A stretch of DNA of 64,000 nucleotides, taken from assembly GCF_052064335.1 (NCBI RefSeq), contig NZ_JBQHVU010000001.1:186001-250000 (forward strand), written 5' to 3'. The notes beneath the pieces were generated by a model, which was given only the letters and a program-made list of their open reading frames with translations, ran no database searches and was not told the origin of the DNA. Positions within the stretch are counted from its first letter, which is position 1. The number at the start of each line of letters is the position of its first letter. This DNA is from Weimeria sp002480925. GTDB taxonomy: Bacteria > Bacillota > Clostridia > Lachnospirales > Lachnospiraceae. Below, one piece after another: positions 17,801 through 24,574 of this stretch. Both the position numbers and the translations under genes were made by a program.

Positions 17801-18272
17801 AATGTCTGACAAGAAGATTCCTGAAATCAGAGGAAGCAAATACCTCTGCAGCCTGGTCCTGATCCTTTTCAGCTGCCTCAGCGAATTCCTTTAAGTCCTG
17901 TATCTTTTTCCCATTAAGAAAAACAGGGCGTTCCTCTACTGTAAAGACATAGGGAAGAGTATTCTCATATCCGTCTGATACTATAGTGAAATGTCCCTCT
18001 ATCTTCTCCCCCGGAAAGAATCCGCTTATATGCACAGTATAGGCCATACTGGTCCGTTGGCCAGAAAACTCAGGCTCTTTTAGGGTCACATATGGGCTCG
18101 ATGAATAAATGATCCCCGATATGCTGGCATCCCTTTGGCCGGAGATCACAAGAGAACCCTCATAATCGTATCCCTCTGTACAGATCTCTTCTATTCTTTC
18201 TGGTTCAAATGCCGGGAGCGGGAAGTCTCTTTCGAAATCCCCCTGACTTATCCCTCTGATCTTCTTTTCCAC
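14811..18272 (-). CDS. Large DUF5717-like solenoid protein of unknown function
   Basis: About 1153 residues without a signal peptide or clear membrane segment. The N-terminus has two beta-sandwich-like stretches (about residues 40-125 and 195-300), the middle 320-1000 is a long alpha-helical solenoid, and the last 130 residues are again beta-rich (PFDTLEIRLSSPDGRE; YDGIYVYTFIMF) and end acidic. I associate this architecture with DUF5717 proteins of Lachnospiraceae, from memory. The start is uncertain: GTG at 18272 gives MEKKIRGI and has AGAAAGG about ten bases upstream; TTG at 18281 lies too close to that site. It is the first gene of the four-gene cassette, with promoter at 18316-18344. No catalytic motif is visible, so a scaffold role is the simplest guess. 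Confidence 0.75.
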   Translation of the reverse strand: MEKKIRGISQGDFERDFPLPAFEPERIEEICTEGYDYEGSLVISGQRDASISGIIYSSSPYVTLKEPEFSGQRTSMAYTVHISGFFPGEKIEGHFTIVSDGYENTLPYVFTVEERPVFLNGKKIQDLKEFAEAAEKDQDQAAEVFASSDFRNLLVRHFYDTYLSYRAITAEMGFTRLALESFLTANGLKEAVNIHVFPENLFFFSINGDARESFRITRNTEGYIKLRFEVPEDSFMVLEKTEATDQDFFGGTLEVPFFIKKDRLHQGVNLTTLRIIGNGFYITRPVTASTYGRGEKPHAKRLKKKQIIASAMNSYLDFRLRKADETFFLKSAREASGYFLDQDPSDCFALCYLTMAEIVAGEKKEAFLNIKRLKELIADKTSFEWAFLLYLCTLLDSDEEYIDRITEEIEQIQELHPDDSRIFWFLLFLRKRYVKAPLEKLRDIRQWIVRGVNSPVLYAEALDMLNAYPYMTGQLDSFSLSVLRFGLRRDALSKNLIPSVCECIYDLKTFSDGVYGLASELYQRFMDHSLLEAIVSFLLRTRCIGKKYLIWYKRGIETGLNLTGLFECYLYSVDDLSMDMLPRMLTMYFAYENDLPDDKREFLYANVITYKEKRPSVYEVYLKQIERFAIEKLKEGKISDNLAIIYKDMYTRGFLDKDLLSILKSLKNSIKLICMTEESGELYIFTRKDSIPKKRILRDHYAIIDIDDQEYFPVLVTPGGVLFGNDAFYTERLFPDLTDNSEPVSDDGESEIVFAMSPEADWGYRTRFFMDIDPARLKEQGSLVATFSYEKGDLKKFPPQESAFIIRNLICQGKTDEAYSAIKEINALNIADNQLLSLASSICRQRKEDEEEDGFLTSLLSYLLGRLLFNDDSLAYLCRFYKGPTSQMLVLYKYARAREADVRNLCGRIITQMIYEEGNEPVISQVYKSLVSLGGDEELRRAYLTYYSDRYIRGFPSETEDGFFDEIEEDFRRSEINRTMKTALLMHYSALDSLSDQQMENATTLLTENLLAGRYFAFYKKLDISLVVKNGIYERMIIEYRGDPFDTLEIRLSSPDGREKTAQMTEVYDGIYVYTFIMFQGERVSYSIRSLQGDIRKEGQIMDQDYIEEIADSRFGRLGAIYKDQHSGSDALKQDVEDYIRIDVSENDLFSMV

Positions 18273-18311
18273 CGGAGACAATGCCTTTCTTTACTTTTTT
18301 ACAAAATACAA

Positions 18312-18344
18312 TATAATTATAAATGTTTTACAAAATTTATTCAA
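18312..18344. promoter_or_regulatory. Overlapping divergent promoters for the solenoid operon and the aminotransferase
   Basis: Minus strand: TTGAAT (18339-18344), 17 bases, TATAAT (18316-18321), for the solenoid cassette. Plus strand: TATAAT at 18312-18317 with a weaker TTTACT (18290-18295) 16 bases upstream, for the aminotransferase. The two -10 boxes overlap in the palindrome TATAATTATA, so the polymerases probably exclude each other. Confidence 0.65.
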
Positions 18345-18358
18345 TAAGGAGTGGTATT

Positions 18359-19456
18359 TTGATAAAGCATAAGGATCATTTTCATGGCAGCGATCTCGAG
18401 CTGATCGAGAAGATATACGGTATAAAAAAGGAAGAGATAGTAAGCTTTTCTGCAAACGTAAACCCGCTTGGCATCTCTCCGCGTCTTTCCTCTGATCTGT
18501 CAGAGCATATACATTGCATAGAGACCTACCCTGACCGCGAATACACTGACTTAAGAAAGGCCATAGCCTCCTATGCCGGCTGTGACGAAAAAAGCATAAT
18601 AGTAGGAAACGGCTCGACCGAGCTTATATCTCTTTTCATACAGGTGACTGCCCCGAAAAGAGCTCTTATCCTGGGACCCACCTATTCCGAGTATGAAAGG
18701 GAGATAACGCTTAACGGCGGACGTACCTCATATTACCCCTTGAGGGAGGACGGAGACTTCGTTCTGAATCCGGATGACTTCATCTCTCATCTGTCTGATG
18801 ATATAGACCTTATAGTGCTTTGCAATCCGAATAACCCGACCTCATCGGTGATCAGAAGCTCCACTATGAGGCAAATACTCGATTCCTGCAAGGAGCATGA
18901 TATCAATGTGATGGTAGATGAGACCTATGTTGAGTTCTGTGAAAACGAAAGAGATATCACATCTGTCGGCCTTACATCTTTTTACAATAATCTGATTGTA
19001 TTAAGAGGGACTTCCAAGTTCTTTGCCGCACCTGGTCTCCGTCTTGGTTATGCTATCACAGGAAACGAGGACATCCTTAAGGAGATAAACCAGAAAAAGA
19101 ATCCATGGATGATCTCCTCACTTGCTGAGGAGGCCGGCAAGATAATGTTTACTGATACCGATTACATAAGGGCCAGCAAGGATCTGATCTTTTCCGAAAG
19201 AAAAAGGATCTATAACATATTAAAGGATAGCAGGGCCTACAGACCCTACTATCCTCATGCGAATTTTATGCTTATAAAGATCCTTGATGCAGACCAGAAC
19301 AGTCACAGTCTGTTTGAACGCTGTATCAAGAAAAAGCTTATGATCCGTGACTGCTCAACATTCCCTTTCCTGTCGGATCGTTTCATCCGTATCTGCTTCA
19401 TGATGCCTGAAGACAATGACAGACTACTAGAGGCGCTTACAGGTGATATGTCTTAG
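18359..19456 (+). CDS. HisC/CobD-like PLP-dependent aminotransferase or decarboxylase
   Basis: A fold-type I PLP enzyme of 365 residues related to histidinol-phosphate aminotransferase and threonine-phosphate decarboxylase. Visible motifs are HGSDLELIEK and SANVNPLG at the start, VGNGSTELISLF, LCNPNNPTSSV, VDETYVEF, and the PLP lysine in RGTSKFFAAPGLRLGYA. The N-terminal HG...D and ANVNPLG sequence resembles the CobD side of the family, but no cobalamin or histidine genes are nearby, so the substrate is open. TTG at 18359 is chosen because AAGGAG sits seven bases before it and the family N-terminus begins there. It is the only plus-strand gene in the first 44 kb and ends two bases from the convergent folT stop. 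Confidence 0.8.
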   Translation: MIKHKDHFHGSDLELIEKIYGIKKEEIVSFSANVNPLGISPRLSSDLSEHIHCIETYPDREYTDLRKAIASYAGCDEKSIIVGNGSTELISLFIQVTAPKRALILGPTYSEYEREITLNGGRTSYYPLREDGDFVLNPDDFISHLSDDIDLIVLCNPNNPTSSVIRSSTMRQILDSCKEHDINVMVDETYVEFCENERDITSVGLTSFYNNLIVLRGTSKFFAAPGLRLGYAITGNEDILKEINQKKNPWMISSLAEEAGKIMFTDTDYIRASKDLIFSERKRIYNILKDSRAYRPYYPHANFMLIKILDADQNSHSLFERCIKKKLMIRDCSTFPFLSDRFIRICFMMPEDNDRLLEALTGDMS

Positions 19457-19458
19457 GC

Positions 19459-20010
19459 TTAAAAGGCAGCTCTTCTCACCCTTGCCTTATCCAGCGCAGT
19501 GAGCACCACAAAAAGCATTACCGAATAGATAGGCCAGGTGATCACATTCTTTATGACTCTTGGCAGGAAGAGTACCTTGAAGGCCTGACCATAAAGGATA
19601 GACAGGCAGAGGGTATTTATAATAATGTTGCAGAACAGATCAACTATACCCTTTGTCACAAAAATCCTTACCAAGGAAAGCTTCCTCTTATAGAGAAGAA
19701 ATCCGTAGATCAGGGCACCTATCATGGCGCATATTGTAAATCCAGGGAAAAATCCGCCATCCGGACGGATGAAGTAATTGATAAGATCAAGGGCTCCTGC
19801 TGCTATTGCTCCTGTGACAGGCCCGAATAATATGGAGATCATGGCCTGAGGTATCCATGACAGGCCTATATGGATATATGGACCTATATTTATAGTAGAT
19901 ACCAGGGTAAGCACTGAAGAAAGAGCCATAAGCATGGCTGTCATGCATAATGACCTTACATTCTTAAGTTCTTCGGCTGAATCCTTGAAAATTGCTGTTA
20001 TCCTTTGCAT
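19459..20010 (-). CDS. folT: Folate-specific ECF transporter S component
   Basis: A 183-residue membrane protein with about six hydrophobic helices (LCMTAMLMALSSVLTLV; IGPVTGAIAAGALDLINYFI in part; NVITWPIYSVMLFVVL). It resembles FolT, the substrate-binding unit that joins the shared EcfAA'T module to import folates. Sequence alone would leave the vitamin uncertain, but a tetrahydrofolate riboswitch directly upstream (20068-20162) makes folate the clear choice. The ATG at 20010 follows AAAGGAGG with nine-base spacing. EcfA and EcfT are not in the window and are normally encoded elsewhere. Confidence 0.9.
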   Translation of the reverse strand: MQRITAIFKDSAEELKNVRSLCMTAMLMALSSVLTLVSTINIGPYIHIGLSWIPQAMISILFGPVTGAIAAGALDLINYFIRPDGGFFPGFTICAMIGALIYGFLLYKRKLSLVRIFVTKGIVDLFCNIIINTLCLSILYGQAFKVLFLPRVIKNVITWPIYSVMLFVVLTALDKARVRRAAF

Positions 20011-20018
20011 AAAAAATA

Positions 20019-20051
20019 CCTCCTTTGCAGTTCCTTTAACCGCACAGGAGG
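20019..20051 (-). promoter_or_regulatory. folT ribosome binding site with anti-Shine-Dalgarno hairpin
   Basis: The folT site AGGAGG (20019-20024) has an exact complement CCTCCT (20046-20051) 21 bases upstream in the transcript, just past the riboswitch core. Pairing would hide the site, suggesting control of translation rather than of termination. No U-tract is seen here. Confidence 0.6.
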
Positions 20052-20067
20052 GCATCACTCTTATGCA

Positions 20068-20162
20068 GCAGCGGGATGCGACCATAAAACCGCGGTAAAA
20101 ACCTTCGTCCTAATGACAACTCCCTGTTCATCAGACACTTAACGCAATACAGTCTACTCTGC
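20068..20162 (-). ncRNA. Tetrahydrofolate (THF) riboswitch
   Basis: Read on the minus strand, the segment matches the THF (folT) riboswitch consensus. The closing stem is GCAG (20159-20162) with CTGC (20068-20071). Inside are AGTAGA, GCGTTAAGTG, GTTGTCAT, GGACGAAGGT, ACCGCGG and GCATCCCG, in family order. It lies between a promoter (20190-20217) and folT. Known THF riboswitches lower expression of folate uptake or synthesis when reduced folates are abundant. Confidence 0.93.
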
Positions 20163-20189
20163 GAATAAAATATTAATAAGTTCGAAACT

Positions 20190-20217
20190 ACTTTAGCACT
20201 TTTTCGAAAAAAGTCAA
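20190..20217 (-). promoter_or_regulatory. Promoter of the folT riboswitch transcript
   Basis: TTGACT (20212-20217), 16 bases, TAAAGT (20190-20195) on the minus strand. Its -35 box directly abuts the preceding glnN terminator stem and lies in the spacer leading to that terminator's T-run. Confidence 0.65.
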
Positions 20218-20248
20218 GCCCCGGATATGTCCAATTCATATCCGGGGC
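20205..20248 (-). terminator. Rho-independent terminator of the asnB-glnN operon
   Basis: A perfect 12-base-pair stem: GCCCCGGATATG (20237-20248 on the minus strand) with CATATCCGGGGC (20218-20229), seven-base loop, then TTGACTTTTTT. It lies 35 bases after the glnN stop. Confidence 0.9.
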
Positions 20249-20283
20249 TCTATATTTGATCTTTTTTCTTTTTCTCTTATTTA

Positions 20284-22377
20284 TTACTGTACTGAGTAGA
20301 GAAGCTCACCATATGTAGGATATGGCCACAGCTCATGAGGAACACGGCTCTCAAGCTCATCAATGACTTCACGCAGGCTGTCCATATCAGGAAGGATTGT
20401 ATATCTGTTGTAGGAAGCAAGTTCCTTTACATCATCCATATCGTCTTCCTTAGCGACATCCATATCAAGCTTCTGGAGTCTGTCATAGAGCTCCTCTACC
20501 ATCTCTGCTGCCTGAGCTAAAAGCTTCTCCTCTACTCTTGTAGGGATGCCTGTTCCGGTAGCCTTCATATCATTGATGGTCTTTGAAAGGAACTGCTCAT
20601 AGCGAAGACCTGCACCTATGATCTCATCCTTTGTCATGTCTGAGAGAGTCTGAGCCTCGATATTGATCTGCTTGTAATAATTCTCAAGACTGATCTCATA
20701 TCTGGAACGTATCTCTGTCTCTGTGTAGACCTTGTTCTTTGTGAATACATCGATGGATTCAGGCTCAATGAAGGCCTCAGTAGCCTCTACTGTAGAAGGA
20801 AGATTACGAAGACCTCTCTTCTCTGCCTCCTTTACCCACTCCTCAGAGTATCCGTTACCCTCGAAGATGATCCTCTTATGGTCTGTAAGATGCTTCTTTA
20901 CAAGCTCTGACATTGCTGAATCAAAATCAGATGCCTTCTCAAGCTGATCTGCATACTCGCTTAATACCTCGGCAACAATAGTATTAAGAACTATGTTAGG
21001 AGAAGCTATAGAAGCGTTTGATCCTAAGGAACGGAACTCGAACTTGTTTCCAGTGAATGCGAACGGGCTTGTCCTGTTACGGTCTGTAGTATCCTGCGGG
21101 ATATGAGGCAGGACTGAAGCGCCTATCGACATAAGCTTCTTGCTCTTGTCTGTATAGTCAGTTCCCTCCATAATGGACTTTATTACATTATCAAGCTCAT
21201 CTCCTACATATACAGAAATGATTGCTGGAGGTGCCTCGTTGGCTCCAAGTCTGTGATCGTTTCCTGCAGAAGCAACGGAGAATCTCAGGAGTCCCTGATA
21301 TCTGTCAACTGCCTCGATAACTGCTGTAAGGAAGAGCAGGAACTGGGCATTCTGTGAAGGAGTATCTCCTGGCTCCAGGAGGTTCTTTCCAGTATCTGTT
21401 GAGAGAGACCAGTTGTTGTGCTTTCCTGAACCATTTACTCCATCGAAAGGCTTCTCATGAAGCAGGCAGTGCATATGATGCTTCTTTGCTACTGTCTTCA
21501 TGAGTTCCATTGTGAGCTGGTTGTGATCTGTTGCTATATTTGTGGTGGAGAAAATCGGAGCGAGCTCATGCTGAGCCGGAGCCACCTCATTATGCTCGGT
21601 CTTTGCAAGAATACCAAGCTTCCAGAGCTCATTATCAAGATCCTTCATGAACTCCTTGACGCGCGGCTTGATCTGACCGAAATAATGATCATCAAGCTCC
21701 TGTCCCTTTGGAGGCTTGTTTCCGAATAAGGTACGACCTGTATAAAGGAGATCAGGTCTCTTCTTGTAGACATCAGCATCGATCAGGAAATATTCCTGCT
21801 CAGGTCCTACCGTTGTGATGACTCTCTTTGTATCATTGTCGCCGAAAAGTCTTAAGATTCTTACAGCCTGCTTGTCAAGCGCCTGCATTGAACGAAGAAG
21901 AGGTGTCTTCTTGTCGAGTGCCTCACCTGAGTATGAGCAGAAAGCTGTAGGAATGCAGAGTGTATCCTCCTTGATGAAGGCATAGCTGGTAGGATCCCAG
22001 GCTGTATATCCTCTGGCCTCATATGTATCACGAAGCCCGCCTGATGGGAAAGATGAAGCATCCGGCTCACCCTTTACGAGCTCTTTTCCTGAGAACTCCA
22101 TAAGAACCTTTCCTCCATCTACTGGGGAAATAAAGGAATCATGCTTCTCAGCTGTCACTCCTGTCATAGGCTGGAACCAGTGTGTGAAGTGGGTTGCTCC
22201 ATTCTCGAGAGCCCAGTTCTTCATAGCCTCGGCTACGACATTTGCCATGTCAAGCTGAAGGTGGCTTCCCTCCTTGATAGTCTTCTGAAGTGCCTTGTAG
22301 ACGTCCTTTGGAAGCCTCTGCCTCATAGCATCGTCATTAAAGACCTTGCTTCCAAAAATCTCCGGTACATTTACCAT
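20284..22377 (-). CDS. glnN: Glutamine synthetase type III
   Basis: Makes glutamine from glutamate, ammonia and ATP. At 697 residues it has the size of GSIII, well above GSI (about 450). Family features include the start MVNVPEIFGSKVFNDDAM, FTHWFQPMTG near residue 62, TVGPEQEYFLID near 195, AKTEHNEVAPAQHELAP near 258, GVNGSGKHNNWS near 315, and NRTSPFAFTGNKFEFR near 415. The ATG follows AAGGAAAGGAG. It lies 30 bases behind asnB, so the two ammonia- and amide-nitrogen genes form one operon under the promoter and leader hairpin at 24054-24152. The operon ends at a strong terminator. No other ammonia-assimilation gene lies in the window. Confidence 0.97.
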   Translation of the reverse strand: MVNVPEIFGSKVFNDDAMRQRLPKDVYKALQKTIKEGSHLQLDMANVVAEAMKNWALENGATHFTHWFQPMTGVTAEKHDSFISPVDGGKVLMEFSGKELVKGEPDASSFPSGGLRDTYEARGYTAWDPTSYAFIKEDTLCIPTAFCSYSGEALDKKTPLLRSMQALDKQAVRILRLFGDNDTKRVITTVGPEQEYFLIDADVYKKRPDLLYTGRTLFGNKPPKGQELDDHYFGQIKPRVKEFMKDLDNELWKLGILAKTEHNEVAPAQHELAPIFSTTNIATDHNQLTMELMKTVAKKHHMHCLLHEKPFDGVNGSGKHNNWSLSTDTGKNLLEPGDTPSQNAQFLLFLTAVIEAVDRYQGLLRFSVASAGNDHRLGANEAPPAIISVYVGDELDNVIKSIMEGTDYTDKSKKLMSIGASVLPHIPQDTTDRNRTSPFAFTGNKFEFRSLGSNASIASPNIVLNTIVAEVLSEYADQLEKASDFDSAMSELVKKHLTDHKRIIFEGNGYSEEWVKEAEKRGLRNLPSTVEATEAFIEPESIDVFTKNKVYTETEIRSRYEISLENYYKQINIEAQTLSDMTKDEIIGAGLRYEQFLSKTINDMKATGTGIPTRVEEKLLAQAAEMVEELYDRLQKLDMDVAKEDDMDDVKELASYNRYTILPDMDSLREVIDELESRVPHELWPYPTYGELLYSVQ

Positions 22378-22407
22378 TGTGTTGTTTCTCCTTTCCTTAA
22401 CAGAAGT

Positions 22408-24006
22408 TTATATCCCTGAAGCGCCGTAATTCTTCAGAACTCTGGCACTAGGATCATCCACATCGCAGTTCTCCCAGTTCTTGTTCGGCATCCAGTATGC
22501 CGGGATCATCTGGGCCTGACCCTTATAATACTTCTCAAAGAGATCTCTGTAAAGCAGAGACTCCTTTGTGAACGGAACCGGTGCTAAGCCCTCTTTTCCA
22601 TAGAAGGCTATCCTTTCATGGAATTCCTGGTCTGTATAAACAGTCTCGGCATATTCCTTTATATCATCTACCATGGAATGTCCGACAGCATCTGAGAATG
22701 CTGCCTTTTCACGGAAGAGAAGGTCATCAGGGAGATATCCAGTTCCCTCAAACGCATGACGGAGCAGGTACTTTCCCTTATTATACTTATTCATCTTGAG
22801 TTCTGGATCTATGCTCATCACATAGCTTGAGAAGTCCAGATCGCCAAAAGGCACACGTGCCTCCATGGACCAGGTGGATATGCATCTGTCGGCACGAAGG
22901 ACATCGTAGAAATAAAGCTCATGGACCCTCTTCTCGGCTTCCTTCTGGAACTCCTCAGCATTCGGAGCGAAATCTGTATACTTGTAGCCGAAGAGCTCAT
23001 CGGAGATCTCTCCTGTGAGGAGCACCCTGATATTGCTCTGCTGATGGATAGCCTTGCAGCATAGATACATTCCCATGCTTGCCCTTATGGTCGTGATATC
23101 GTAGGTACCGAGCTCAGCTATGACCTCCTCGAGAGAGCTTATAACCGTATCGCGGTCTATTATCACCTCATGATGGTTGGAGCCTATATAATCTGCTGCT
23201 TCCTTAGCATATTTGAGATCTATGGCATCTGTATCCATTCCGATTGCATAGGTCTCAATAGGCTTTCCTAAAAGCTTCTGGGAAATGGCGCATACAAGGG
23301 ATGAATCAAGTCCTCCTGAAAGCAGAAAGCCAACCGGAGCATCAGCATCGAGTCTCTTGTCAACAGCCGCTATAAGGCGCTCCCTTATACCGCTGCATAT
23401 ATCATCAAGGCTTCCGCTTATGTAGTCATGTCTTGCTGCAATATCGCAGTATAGCTCAAACTTCCCGTCCTTATAGAAATACCCTGGCGGGAAAGCTATG
23501 ATCTTGTCCACAAGGCCGCAAAGATTCTTGGCCTCGCTTGCAAAGACTATATTTTTATTACTGTCATATCCATAGAAAAGAGGTCTGATCCCGAAAGGAT
23601 CTCTTGCGGCTATAAGGCTCTTAGACTTTGCATCATAGATAACACATGCAAATTCGGCGTCAAGTCTTTTAAACATTTCCGTCCCGTATATTTCATACAT
23701 AGGGAGCAGAAGTTCACAGTCACTGTCACTCCTGAATGTATAGCCCTTTTCCTCTAATATCTTCTTTTCCTTGCGGAAACCATACAGCTCACCATTGCAG
23801 ATAACTGCATTGCCATTCAATGTAAACGGCTGCATCCCCTCAGGGGTGAGACCCATGATCGATAGTCTCTGAAATCCGAGTCTTGTCTTGCCAAAGTCCA
23901 TTATCCTTTCATCGTCAGGACCTCTGGAATGAGTCTTTGCAAAATGCTCTCGAAAGGATGCATCAGTGATCGCTGACATATCCTCAACTGCCATAATAGA
24001 ACACAT
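22408..24006 (-). CDS. asnB: Asparagine synthetase B (glutamine-hydrolysing)
   Basis: Converts aspartate to asparagine with ATP and glutamine. The 532-residue protein begins MCSIMAV, with Cys2 as the N-terminal glutaminase nucleophile once the Met is removed. The class II amidotransferase domain covers about residues 2-190 (SRGPDDER; CNGELYGFRKEK). The synthetase domain has the pyrophosphate loop FLLSGGLDSSLVCA near 230. Length matches the E. coli-type enzyme. AAGAGG lies upstream of the start. First gene of the asnB-glnN operon. The leader before it contains a terminator-like hairpin, so transcription is probably attenuated, plausibly in response to nitrogen. Confidence 0.96.
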   Translation of the reverse strand: MCSIMAVEDMSAITDASFREHFAKTHSRGPDDERIMDFGKTRLGFQRLSIMGLTPEGMQPFTLNGNAVICNGELYGFRKEKKILEEKGYTFRSDSDCELLLPMYEIYGTEMFKRLDAEFACVIYDAKSKSLIAARDPFGIRPLFYGYDSNKNIVFASEAKNLCGLVDKIIAFPPGYFYKDGKFELYCDIAARHDYISGSLDDICSGIRERLIAAVDKRLDADAPVGFLLSGGLDSSLVCAISQKLLGKPIETYAIGMDTDAIDLKYAKEAADYIGSNHHEVIIDRDTVISSLEEVIAELGTYDITTIRASMGMYLCCKAIHQQSNIRVLLTGEISDELFGYKYTDFAPNAEEFQKEAEKRVHELYFYDVLRADRCISTWSMEARVPFGDLDFSSYVMSIDPELKMNKYNKGKYLLRHAFEGTGYLPDDLLFREKAAFSDAVGHSMVDDIKEYAETVYTDQEFHERIAFYGKEGLAPVPFTKESLLYRDLFEKYYKGQAQMIPAYWMPNKNWENCDVDDPSARVLKNYGASGI

Positions 24007-24053
24007 TTCTTATACCTCTTTTCTTTCCAACAGCCTCTTTTCTGCTTTCAGGA

Positions 24054-24099
24054 CAAAAAAGAAGGCGTCACGAACTCCTTATGGAATTCGAGGCGCCTT
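24054..24099 (-). terminator. Terminator-like attenuator in the asnB-glnN leader
   Basis: Between promoter and asnB the transcript can form a long hairpin: AAGGCG (24094-24099) with CGCCTT (24062-24067) outside and CGAATTCC with GGAGTTCG inside around an ATAA loop, followed by CTTTTTTG. Its place in a 5' leader suggests regulated readthrough. The trans-factor is unknown; ANTAR proteins do this for GS genes in other clostridia. Confidence 0.75.
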
Positions 24100-24123
24100 T
24101 GCCGTTTCTGTTACGATGTTAAA

Positions 24124-24152
24124 AGTATATGACTTTCATCTTTCTTTGTCAA
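24124..24152 (-). promoter_or_regulatory. Near-consensus promoter of asnB-glnN
   Basis: TTGACA (24147-24152), exactly 17 bases, TATACT (24124-24129) on the minus strand: a strong sigma-A type promoter about 118 bases before asnB. Confidence 0.85.
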
Positions 24153-24170
24153 GAAAAAAAATAAAATAAT

Positions 24171-24521
24171 TTACTTTGTTCTCTTCTCGGAAGTCTCTTC
24201 CTTTACGGCATCCTCAGGCTTCTCGACTGCAGCAATGGCAGCCTTCTGCATAGGGATCCTGCAATTCTTGTTGGAACCGAACTCCACTATTATCGTATCA
24301 CTGTCGATATCGATAACCACTCCGTAGAAACCGCTTGTAGTAAGGACCGTATCTCCTACTGCGACTGTATTGAGAAGGGCTTCCTTCTTCTTTGCTTCCT
24401 TCTGCTGAGGACGGATCATAAGGAAATAAAGGATCACAAACATGATCACGATCCATATGATGGTAAAGAATCCTCCGCCGGCTGCTGATGCCGTCTTATT
24501 CAAAAATACAGGGTTTAACAT
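24171..24521 (-). CDS. yajC: Preprotein translocase accessory subunit YajC
   Basis: A 116-residue protein with one N-terminal transmembrane helix (IIWIVIMFVILYFLMI, about residues 22-37) followed directly by the family signature RPQQKEAKKKEAL, then a small basic and acidic cytoplasmic domain (VGDTVLTTSGFYGVV). YajC associates with SecDF and the Sec channel in the membrane. It follows tgt, as in many bacteria, after about 50 bases. secD and secF do not follow here; the next gene downstream is the asnB operon with its own promoter. Confidence 0.93.
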   Translation of the reverse strand: MLNPVFLNKTASAAGGGFFTIIWIVIMFVILYFLMIRPQQKEAKKKEALLNTVAVGDTVLTTSGFYGVVIDIDSDTIIVEFGSNKNCRIPMQKAAIAAVEKPEDAVKEETSEKRTK

Positions 24522-24574
24522 TTTTTCCTCCTAAAGTTAATCACAAAGCTTTTACTATTGTAACCAATTCAAGG

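Noticed and set aside
20036..20239. Open frame across the folT leader
   Set aside because: It covers the promoter and THF riboswitch, has no binding site and no protein-like sequence.
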